Positions 16,616 to 24,270 of a stretch of DNA of 64,000 nucleotides are shown here, in pieces. Each line of letters starts with the position of its first letter. Position 1 is the stretch's first letter. This DNA is from Abyssalbus ytuae (GTDB lineage: Bacteria > Bacteroidota > Bacteroidia > Flavobacteriales > Flavobacteriaceae), in NCBI RefSeq assembly GCF_022807975.1, contig NZ_CP094358.1, positions 1,550,001-1,614,000 on the forward strand, given 5' to 3'. The position numbers were made by a program, and so were the translations under genes. The notes below the pieces were generated by a model. It had not been told where the DNA came from and made no database searches. It worked only from the letters and a program-made list of their open reading frames with translations.

Positions 16616-16700
16616 GTATTGCTGTTTAATATTGGTGCAAAAATAGGGATTTTAATCAGTTTGTTAAATTAAAAGCCGTGTTAGGGGTTGCAGCGGCATC

Positions 16701-16748
16701 CTTTTATAAATTGCCGGAATAAAAAAGTAAACCGGCAATTTATAAAAG
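16701..16748. repeat. 17-bp perfect inverted repeat between gamma-CA and fabD genes
   Basis: CTTTTATAAATTGCCGG at 16701-16717 is the exact reverse complement of 16732-16748, with a 14-nt A-rich loop. There is no T-run on either side, so it is not a canonical terminator. It may still be an mRNA stabiliser or end-forming hairpin for the carbonic anhydrase gene. An immobile repeat remnant is the alternative. Confidence 0.7.
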
Positions 16749-16789
16749 ATACAGCGGAAAACCCGACCCCGTTTAACGGGGTAACACCC

Positions 16790-17308
16790 TTAATCTTCTT
16801 CTTTGTACCAGCCGGAATATTTTATGTAATTGTTAGCTATACGCTCAATTTCGTTTTTGGTTAACTCTTCACTAACCTGCTTTACCTTTTTTGCAGGAAC
16901 TCCTGCGTAGATACTTCCGGACTCAACCCGCGTGCCTTGTAATACTACAGCTCCGGCTGCTATTATACTGTTACTTTCCACTATACAATTGTCCATTACT
17001 ATGCTTCCCATGCCCACAAGGACATTATCGTGAATAGTGCAGCCGTGTACAATGGCATTATGGCCTATTGAAACGTTGTTACCTATATTGGTGGGCGATT
17101 TTTGATAGGTGCAGTGTACCACGGCTCCGTCCTGTATATTTACCTTGTTTCCCATTTTTATATAATGAACATCGCCTCTTATAACTGCATTGAACCATAC
17201 GCTGCAATCGTTCCCCATGGTTACATCGCCCACAATAACTGCATTTTCGGCAATGTATATATTGTTTCCAAACTGTGGTTCTTTTCCGTTTAGCTTTTTT
17301 ATAATCAT
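16790..17308 (-). CDS. Gamma-class carbonic anhydrase family protein
   Basis: The 172-residue protein is a left-handed beta-helix of hexapeptide repeats (for example IGNNVSIGHNAIVHG), trimeric in the family. The metal-binding histidines His65 (VVHC), His83 and His88 sit at the canonical spacing, as does the RGDVHYI loop. Many homologues (YrdA/PaaY type) have weak or no carbonic anhydrase activity, so CO2 hydration is likely but not certain. It is 25 bp downstream of the LytTR regulator on the same strand and may be cotranscribed. Confidence 0.88.
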   Translation of the reverse strand: MIIKKLNGKEPQFGNNIYIAENAVIVGDVTMGNDCSVWFNAVIRGDVHYIKMGNKVNIQDGAVVHCTYQKSPTNIGNNVSIGHNAIVHGCTIHDNVLVGMGSIVMDNCIVESNSIIAAGAVVLQGTRVESGSIYAGVPAKKVKQVSEELTKNEIERIANNYIKYSGWYKEED

Positions 17309-17333
17309 ATTCTTTATTTAAAAATATATTTTA

Positions 17334-18065
17334 CTATTCAAAATAAGACAGGAGTTCATTTTTTTTGGAGGCTGATACCATAATTTCTTTTCCGTTTGAC
17401 AATACTACGCTTCCTCCTTTACCTTTTTTGTATTTTACCACCTGGTTTACATTTACAAGGTAAGACTTATGTATTCTTGCAAAAGGATAACCGGCCAGGG
17501 CTTCTTCAAAATACTTTAGTGTTTTGCTTACGAGTATTTTTTTGTTTTCTAAATAAATTTCGGTGTAATTATCATCGGCTTTACAGAAAAAAATATCTTT
17601 GGTTTGCAGCACTTCAAAACCGTCCTGCTGAGGGATGGTGATTTTACCGTTTACATTTTTTACTTTAGGGGATAATATTTTTTCCTGCAGGGCATTTTCC
17701 TTCTCTTTTATTTCACTCACATAATCTACGGCTTTAATGAGTTCGTCTATTGAAATAGGTTTCATTAAATAGTAGGAGGCATGATTATTTAGTGCATCAA
17801 TTGCGTAATGGTTGTAGGCTGTAACAAAGATAACTTCAAAAGTCCGGTTACCAACTTTGTCAAGAAGGTCAAAAGCATTACCAAAGGGCATTTCAACATC
17901 TAAAAAAACAAGATCGGGTTCATGGCTTTTAATTAAAACCAGCGCTTCATCTATATTTGATGCCTCCCCCAGTAACTCTACCTGCGGACAATATTTTGAG
18001 AGATAGTTTCTTAATATTTCCCGTCCGGTGGCTTCGTCTTCTACAATAACAGATTTTAGCTTCAT
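17334..18065 (-). CDS. LytTR-family response regulator
   Basis: This 243-residue regulator has a receiver domain with acidic VEDE, phospho-acceptor Asp56 in LVFLDVEMP and Lys102 in YLMKPI. A LytTR domain follows (about 138-240, FCKADDNYTEIYL, with FARIHKSYLVN). It lies 26 bp downstream of the TPR histidine kinase, its obvious partner. The linker between the domains (about 118-138) is lysine-rich. Confidence 0.92.
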   Translation of the reverse strand: MKLKSVIVEDEATGREILRNYLSKYCPQVELLGEASNIDEALVLIKSHEPDLVFLDVEMPFGNAFDLLDKVGNRTFEVIFVTAYNHYAIDALNNHASYYLMKPISIDELIKAVDYVSEIKEKENALQEKILSPKVKNVNGKITIPQQDGFEVLQTKDIFFCKADDNYTEIYLENKKILVSKTLKYFEEALAGYPFARIHKSYLVNVNQVVKYKKGKGGSVVLSNGKEIMVSASKKNELLSYFE

Positions 18066-18091
18066 ATTTTACAAATTAAGAGGGCAAAACA

Positions 18092-20293
18092 TTAATCCTT
18101 TTTCAGGGTTAATATTACCCTGGTGCCGGTACTGTCTTTAAGAACATCTTCTATAAAAACATCTACCTTATCTTTATACATATCATTTAGTATCCTGATT
18201 CTTTTTTTAATATTTCCCATTCCCTTAGATTTTTGCTTTCGCTGGTTCAGGGTTTTTAATTCGGTGGATTTTCTTCTTCCAATACCATCATCTTCTATGG
18301 TTATTTTTATGGTTTCGCTATCTGGCTGGGTGAGCTGTATTTTTAAATGACCTTTACTTTCTTTGTATCTCAATCCATGCCAGATTGCATTTTCTACATA
18401 GGGCTGTACCAGCATGGGGGGTATTTGAAAGTCTTCTACCTTTACATTCTCATCTATCTTGATTTCATAATCAAATTTTTCTTTGAAGCGTGAATGTTCC
18501 AACTTTGTGTAAAGCTCAAGTAGTTCTATTTCTTTGGAGAGCGGTATAAAATCTTCTTCTGAATTTTCCAGTACAGCCCTCATTAAAGTGGAAAACTCGG
18601 TTAAATACCTGTTGGCACTGCGTTCATCGCTTTGGGCTATAAAATTGTTTACCGAGTTAAGTGCATTAAATATAAAATGCGGGTTCATTTGGGTACGGAG
18701 AGATTTTAAAGCTAAAAGATTGTTGGCCAGCTTTTGTTGCCTGCTATTTCGGTAAAAAAGATAAATGGTAAGGGCCATCATAAACATGCCAAAAATAAGG
18801 GCATAGATAATAAGCTTTTGCCTTTTATTACTTTCTGCTACAAGTTGCTGGTCTTTTACGGCCAGATCGTATTTACTTTGGGAGAGTTCCCGGTCTTTTT
18901 CAAGGCTCGATATTCTGTTTTGCTTTAAAGTTATGTCCCTGCTAAAACGTGAGGCCTGAGAAATTTCCTGTTCTTTTTTTATGTATAACTGATCGACAAG
19001 TTGAACATATTCCTGGTAGGTTTCCAACGCTTTGGTATAATCTCCCACATTTTTATATACTTCCGAAAGTTTTCTTGTAGCATCTTTTTGAACCACCAGA
19101 TCTTCCCTGTTATCAGCTTCTGCAATACTCCTCTCAAGATAAGGAATGGCTTTGTCAAATTCCTGCTGCATTATATAGGCATTGGCTATTTTATAATTTA
19201 TCTTTTGTGAAGTTATGGAGTCCTGTGCTTCGGTACTTACAGGTACAGGAGATTGTACTGCTTCTTCCATTAATTCCACTTCTTCCAAATTTGATTGTCT
19301 TAGCTCAATTTCCTTATCGTACAATTTATTCTGATTATAAAAATCGGCTACCTTTTCTTTTTCCTGAACGGCCCTTTTGGGGTTTTCCTTTTTTGCCAAG
19401 GACAATGAGTTTTGATAAAACTGTTCTGCCTGGGTAATATTTTTTTGTTCGGAATATACTCCTGCAATTTTAGAGTTTAAATCGGTTATTTTAGGAGTTA
19501 CAAGATTGTCCCTGGCTATTTTTAATGCTTTTTTATAGTTATTGATGGCACCGGTATTATTATTTAAGCCTTTGTAAGCATCGCCCAGGCCTTCGTAAAT
19601 AAGAATGCTGTTATATACCGTAAGTTGATTTTGCTTGAGAAGCTCTGAAAAAACCTTTTGGGCATTTTCATATTCCTGATTAAGTACATATGCTTTACCA
19701 AGATTAATATCAGTCTCTGTAGTATAACCAGCATTTAATGAACTTTTATAATTGCTGATTGCCAGATCATACTGTTTATAATACAAATAAATGTCTCCTA
19801 ACTTTGAAAATGATTGTGCTGTTTTCTCATTCTCGCTCTTTCCTGACAAAACTGATAACGACTTTTCAATAAAGGTTAAGCTCTTTTCGATATCGGTTTT
19901 TTTGTAGAAATCAGCTGAATCGAGATAGTTTTGATGTTTTAAAGAAGTGATTGACCTGCGTGAGATTTTTTTTGATGATTGTTCTCTTTCATAACCTTTT
20001 ACCAATACATCAATATCTTCATCACTTTTTATAGTATATTTTATTGTTTCAATGTTGGGACTTTCAAAAAATATAATATCTCCTGTTTTTACCTGCAGGC
20101 TGAATTCACCAAAAATATCAGTTTCCGTTGCCCGTCCTCCAACAACATATACTCTTACATTGTCAATAGGTTCCCTGGTTTCGTAGGTTTTAACCGAACC
20201 CTTTACAATAAAGCTCTTTTCCTGTTGTATAGATTGCGAATAACCTGTGTGGAAAAGCAATATAAATAATATTAATGTGAAATATTTTTTCAA
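18092..20293 (-). CDS. TPR-containing sensor histidine kinase with CarboxypepD-like domain
   Basis: A 733-residue sensor. Residues 1-20 form a signal peptide and 28-100 a carboxypeptidase-D regulatory-like beta-sandwich. About 120-435 hold six or more TPR-type helical hairpins, 445-490 a coiled coil and 494-514 the single membrane segment. The kinase part has phospho-acceptor His539 in QMNPHFIFNALN and an N-box (YVENAIWHG). The sensory half is therefore periplasmic. TPR kinases are frequent in Bacteroidota, but the added beta-sandwich, otherwise typical of outer-membrane receptors, is less usual. The signal is unknown. Confidence 0.9.
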   Translation of the reverse strand: MKKYFTLILFILLFHTGYSQSIQQEKSFIVKGSVKTYETREPIDNVRVYVVGGRATETDIFGEFSLQVKTGDIIFFESPNIETIKYTIKSDEDIDVLVKGYEREQSSKKISRRSITSLKHQNYLDSADFYKKTDIEKSLTFIEKSLSVLSGKSENEKTAQSFSKLGDIYLYYKQYDLAISNYKSSLNAGYTTETDINLGKAYVLNQEYENAQKVFSELLKQNQLTVYNSILIYEGLGDAYKGLNNNTGAINNYKKALKIARDNLVTPKITDLNSKIAGVYSEQKNITQAEQFYQNSLSLAKKENPKRAVQEKEKVADFYNQNKLYDKEIELRQSNLEEVELMEEAVQSPVPVSTEAQDSITSQKINYKIANAYIMQQEFDKAIPYLERSIAEADNREDLVVQKDATRKLSEVYKNVGDYTKALETYQEYVQLVDQLYIKKEQEISQASRFSRDITLKQNRISSLEKDRELSQSKYDLAVKDQQLVAESNKRQKLIIYALIFGMFMMALTIYLFYRNSRQQKLANNLLALKSLRTQMNPHFIFNALNSVNNFIAQSDERSANRYLTEFSTLMRAVLENSEEDFIPLSKEIELLELYTKLEHSRFKEKFDYEIKIDENVKVEDFQIPPMLVQPYVENAIWHGLRYKESKGHLKIQLTQPDSETIKITIEDDGIGRRKSTELKTLNQRKQKSKGMGNIKKRIRILNDMYKDKVDVFIEDVLKDSTGTRVILTLKKD

Positions 20294-20502
20294 CTTAATT
20301 TTAAATTACTGATGATAAACTTACATACTTTACCTGTTATTTAAAAATGACCTCTAATCAAAATAACGGGTTTCATCTTATAAAAAGTAGTCCTTACTCA
20401 TTAACACACATACTTCACTCATTCAACGGTGACTATAACTCATTATACGTTTTTTTCGAAAAAAATTGGAAATACTTTTACTGTACAATCAAAAAAGAAC
20501 AA

Positions 20503-21015
20503 ATGAATATTCATCATTTTATCTGTCTAACATTATTGCCATTTATGATTAACGCTCAGGAAAACACTCCCTTAAAAAAATCGAGAGTAGATTATAAAGG
20601 GTTTACGGAAATAACAAATGAAGTTAATATATACCGTCAAAACAGGTTGATTAGCTTTGATGACTTTCTGAAAATTAAAGATGAAAATAATACGCTCATT
20701 CTTGACACACGTTCTAAAGAGGCTTACGAGAAGAAACATATTAAAGGAGCAATACATTTAAATTTTTCCGATTTTACCGAGAAAAAATTAGCACAGGTAA
20801 TTCCCTCCAAAAACACCAGGATATTAATTTACTGTAATAATAATATTGATAATGACGAAGTAAATTTTCCCGGGAAAATTATAACCATGGCATTAAACAT
20901 ACCCACTTTTATAAACCTGTACGGGTATGGCTATAGAAATATATATGAGCTGTCTGACCTCTTACCGGAAAGTTATATCGCATTGGAATTTGAAGGAACA
21001 TCAATCAAACAATAA
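20503..21015 (+). CDS. Secreted rhodanese-domain protein
   Basis: The start at 20503 gives a signal peptide (MNIHHFICLTLLPFMINAQ); the longer frame upstream would place an unrelated 52-residue leader before it. The 170-residue product is a single rhodanese domain (about 50-150) with LILDTRSKEAYEKKHIKGA and a catalytic cysteine in ILIYCNNN. Family members carry persulfide sulfur on that cysteine. Export to the periplasm is inferred. It precedes the vWA lipoprotein by 16 nt and is probably cotranscribed with it. Confidence 0.78.
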   Translation: MNIHHFICLTLLPFMINAQENTPLKKSRVDYKGFTEITNEVNIYRQNRLISFDDFLKIKDENNTLILDTRSKEAYEKKHIKGAIHLNFSDFTEKKLAQVIPSKNTRILIYCNNNIDNDEVNFPGKIITMALNIPTFINLYGYGYRNIYELSDLLPESYIALEFEGTSIKQ

Positions 21016-21031
21016 ATAAAATATCTTACGT

Positions 21032-22198
21032 ATGAAAAATTTAAAACACATTTTATCCGGGGTACTAATAGCCCTCGTTGTAATTAACAGCTATGGCTGT
21101 ACTAAAAGCAATAAAAATAACATCAGCCTGTTTACAAATGCTATTAACAAACCTGACCGGAAGTATATTAAAGTTGCTCTTTTACTTGATACCAGCAATA
21201 GCATGGACGGTTTAATAAACCAGGCAAAAGCCCAATTATGGGATATAGTAAACGAGCTATCATATGCCAGATGTGAACATGAAACTCCTAACCTGGAAAT
21301 TGCACTTTATGAATACGGGAATGATAATTTACCCTCATCGGAAGGATATATAAGACAAGTGATTGGCTTTACAAACGACCTGGATGAAATTTCCGAAAAG
21401 TTATTTTCATTAACTACAAACGGGGGCAATGAATATTGCGGACAAGTAATCCATACCTCATTAAAACAACTGGAATGGGGTAAAAATCCGGATGACCTGA
21501 AATTAATTTTTGTGGCCGGTAATGAACCCTTTACCCAGGGAAAAATTAACTATAAAGATGCTGCTGCCGATGCTAAAGAAAAAGGTATAGTTGTTAATAC
21601 CATTTTTTGCGGAGGATACGAACAGGGAATTAGTGGAAAATGGAAAGATGGTGCAATAATAACCGGAGGCGACTATATGTCTATTGATCATAACCAGGAA
21701 ATTGTTCAGATAGTTACGCCTTACGATAATACCATTATTATATTAAATGAAAAATTAAATAAAACATATATTCCTTACGGAAGTATGGGTTATAGTAAAT
21801 TGAGCATGCAAAGAGAACAGGATGCCAATGCTGCTTCAGTAAATGAAGAAATACAGCTTAAGCGAGCGGTAAGTAAGAGTTCTAAAATGTATAAAAATTC
21901 CTCCTGGGATTTAGTAGACGCAGCAGAAGATGAAAACTTTAACTATGATTCATTAAAAAAAGACCAACTGCCGGCTTCGCTTCAGGGAAAATCCACTACC
22001 GAAATAAAGGCGTATGTAAAAAAGCAATCGGAAGACAGAGAACTTATCCGTAGGCAAATTCAGGAACTCAACAAAAAAAGAAACAAATACATTGCTGAAG
22101 AAAATAAGAAAGCTACCTCCAACGGACTGGAAAGTGCCATGATAAACGCAATAAAAAAACAAGCCGAGAAAAAAGATTACAAGTGGGTCAGACAATAG
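21032..22198 (+). CDS. von Willebrand factor A domain lipoprotein
   Basis: The 388-residue lipoprotein has a lipobox at Cys23 (SYGC). The vWA domain (about 45-235) has an intact MIDAS motif DTSNS (Asp53, Ser55, Ser57) and later NGGNEYCG and FVAGNEPF segments. The C-terminal 90 residues are a charged coiled coil ending in KKDYKWVRQ. Such proteins bind ligands through a metal ion. The coupling with a periplasmic rhodanese-like protein suggests both work in the periplasm, but the process is unknown. Confidence 0.85.
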   Translation: MKNLKHILSGVLIALVVINSYGCTKSNKNNISLFTNAINKPDRKYIKVALLLDTSNSMDGLINQAKAQLWDIVNELSYARCEHETPNLEIALYEYGNDNLPSSEGYIRQVIGFTNDLDEISEKLFSLTTNGGNEYCGQVIHTSLKQLEWGKNPDDLKLIFVAGNEPFTQGKINYKDAAADAKEKGIVVNTIFCGGYEQGISGKWKDGAIITGGDYMSIDHNQEIVQIVTPYDNTIIILNEKLNKTYIPYGSMGYSKLSMQREQDANAASVNEEIQLKRAVSKSSKMYKNSSWDLVDAAEDENFNYDSLKKDQLPASLQGKSTTEIKAYVKKQSEDRELIRRQIQELNKKRNKYIAEENKKATSNGLESAMINAIKKQAEKKDYKWVRQ

Positions 22199-22216
22199 GT
22201 TTGGGATTAGGTGACC

Positions 22217-22251
22217 AAAATCCCGGTTAGTTTTGTTACTGCCGGGGTTTT
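22217..22251. terminator. Bidirectional terminator between convergent genes
   Basis: AAAATCCCGG at 22217-22226 pairs with CCGGGGTTTT at 22242-22251 with one G-T pair and a 15-nt loop. T or A runs flank it on both sides, so it can serve the vWA gene on the plus strand and the PorP-like gene on the minus strand. Confidence 0.7.
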
Positions 22252-22252
22252 A

Positions 22253-23266
22253 TTAATAATTCATTGCAGGACAATTACATTCATAGGGTTCACTTCCCTG
22301 CCAGAAATCGTATCCTAAAGTAATTTGGTGAAAGCCACCATTATCAAATCGGATGTCGCCCGTCTGATAAGAATAATTATAAGAAATCATGAAATTTTTT
22401 ATATTAATCCCTATTATGGGAGTAACCATTTCCAGTCGTTGACTTTCCAATCCGCTCTCAACATTGTACTGTGCAGCTTTTAAGCTCCTTCTATATGACA
22501 AACCTCCCCATAGTTTTCCGAATTTCAGTTTATAATAGGCTTTCATATTTATATCGGCTGTGGCTTCTTTTGTATATTCTGATAACTGAAAAAGGACAGA
22601 AGGTTCCATAACCCAGTTTGTCCCGTTTAAATCAAAAACGTATCCCAGCCCCCCTAAATAACGTCTTAAGTTATCTATTTCTTCGGCAGAATATAAATCT
22701 CTTTGAGAGCCTAATGCATTTTTTACAGCCAGGTGAGCATAAAATTCTAAAAAATGATAAGACATGCCTAAATCAACATTAAAATAAGACACGCTGTTAT
22801 TGGTTCCTGTTATGGCATTATCCGGAAAGAGAGAAACGAATTCTGATTCGTCTAATGAACTTTGTATGTAGCCTGCACTAAAACCAAATGACAATTGGTT
22901 TAAATCCACCGAGTTTCTGGCAAATGATAAATGATGTGCATAAGTTAACTTTACACCACCCTGTGAGTGGTAACCGTTTTCATCACGGTATAAAATCATT
23001 CCCACTCCGCTTTTTTCCCCCACACGCAAATGGCCGTTAAGGGTTTGAAGGTTAGGTGCCCTGTCTATGTCAAACCATTGCTTACGGGCTGTTAACCGAA
23101 TTTTACCTCCCTGCCTGTTTGCTCCTGCCATAGAAGGAAAAACCAAATAATAATTATCCGACAAGTAATCGAAATACACAGGTATCCCTTCCTGGGCATT
23201 AGTATTAAAAAGAGTTAAAAAAAACAATAACGCCCCTATTCTTTTGAATGGTTTCATTAAGTTCAT
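22253..23266 (-). CDS. PorP/SprF-family type IX secretion membrane protein
   Basis: The start at 23266 (or 23257) gives a signal peptide (KRIGALLFFLTLFNTNAQ); an upstream ATG at 23293 only adds nine residues. The product is an outer-membrane beta-barrel of about 337 residues with the family pattern: GIPVYFDYLSDNYYLVFPSMAG near the N-terminus and closing strands such as FMISYNYSYQTGD and HQITLGYDF. PorP/SprF proteins work with type IX secretion and gliding, often beside large adhesins. No partner adhesin lies next to it here. The Cys pair at the very end (YECNC) is notable. Confidence 0.88.
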   Translation of the reverse strand: MNLMKPFKRIGALLFFLTLFNTNAQEGIPVYFDYLSDNYYLVFPSMAGANRQGGKIRLTARKQWFDIDRAPNLQTLNGHLRVGEKSGVGMILYRDENGYHSQGGVKLTYAHHLSFARNSVDLNQLSFGFSAGYIQSSLDESEFVSLFPDNAITGTNNSVSYFNVDLGMSYHFLEFYAHLAVKNALGSQRDLYSAEEIDNLRRYLGGLGYVFDLNGTNWVMEPSVLFQLSEYTKEATADINMKAYYKLKFGKLWGGLSYRRSLKAAQYNVESGLESQRLEMVTPIIGINIKNFMISYNYSYQTGDIRFDNGGFHQITLGYDFWQGSEPYECNCPAMNY

Positions 23267-23331
23267 GGTTGTATTTAGTTCCAAATATATCAATTAGAAG
23301 CTTTATGTTTTTGTATTTTTGCTGAAAATTT

Positions 23332-24240
23332 ATGAAGATGAATAACATACAAATAAAAATTCAACCTACTTCAAATGCTTCTATAATAAAATTTGAGGCA
23401 AATAAATTTCTTGTTCAATATACAAATTATGAATTTAAAAATATTGATGAGGCAAAAAACTCCCCGTTAGCCACCCAGCTTTTTTATTTACCCTTTACCA
23501 AAACGGTATATATTGCAGGAAATTTTGTTGCGGTTGAAAAATATGATATAGTAGAATGGCACGAAATACAGGATGAAGTTGCAGAACAAATAGAAAATTA
23601 CCTTAATTCGGGACAACCGGTAGTTATTGAAGACAACTCAGGTAAAAAAACACCTGTTACAGTGTATGCCGAGAGCACTCCAAACCCTACGGCCATGAAA
23701 TTTGTTACCAATAAAAAAATAGCCCTGGCTCCTTTTGAATTTAAAAATATTGATGAAACAAAAAACTCAGAATTAGCCAGATCCCTGTTTCACTTCCCTT
23801 TTATAAAAGAGGTTTTTATTGATGAAAATTATGTTTCCATTATTAAATATGATATTGCCGAGTGGAATGATATAGTGGTGGAATTGAGAGAATTTATAAA
23901 AAATCATATTGAAGAAGGTAAAGAGGTAATTTCTGATCAGGCAGCAAAATTAAAATCCGAAGAAATAAAAGCTTCAAACCCTGAATTTGCAAATCTTGAT
24001 GAAACCTCAAAACAAATTGTAGATATTCTTGAAGAATATGTAAAACCAGCCGTAGCAAGTGATGGCGGTAATATTATGTTTGATTCATACGATTCTGACA
24101 GTAAAACTGTAAAAGTAATACTTCAGGGTGCCTGCAGCGGTTGTCCGTCATCTACTTATACTCTTAAAAACGGCATTGAAACCATGCTGAAAAACATGCT
24201 TAATGACAAAGTTAATGAAGTAGTGGCAATTAACGGTTAA
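23332..24240 (+). CDS. Nfu-type iron-sulfur cluster carrier with two N-terminal domains
   Basis: This 302-residue protein carries two consecutive Nfu N-terminal domains, about 6-95 and 110-200. Both contain FKNIDE and a LFYLPFTKTVYIAG / LFHFPFIKEVFID pair, followed by a C-terminal NifU domain (about 222-300). Cluster-binding Cys268 and Cys271 are in GACSGCPSS. Nfu proteins pass 4Fe-4S clusters to target enzymes. The tandem duplication of the N-terminal domain makes it about 100 residues longer than single-domain Nfu proteins. Confidence 0.9.
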   Translation: MKMNNIQIKIQPTSNASIIKFEANKFLVQYTNYEFKNIDEAKNSPLATQLFYLPFTKTVYIAGNFVAVEKYDIVEWHEIQDEVAEQIENYLNSGQPVVIEDNSGKKTPVTVYAESTPNPTAMKFVTNKKIALAPFEFKNIDETKNSELARSLFHFPFIKEVFIDENYVSIIKYDIAEWNDIVVELREFIKNHIEEGKEVISDQAAKLKSEEIKASNPEFANLDETSKQIVDILEEYVKPAVASDGGNIMFDSYDSDSKTVKVILQGACSGCPSSTYTLKNGIETMLKNMLNDKVNEVVAING

Positions 24241-24270
24241 CCGGCAAAACAAGCCCCTTAAAAATTAATT

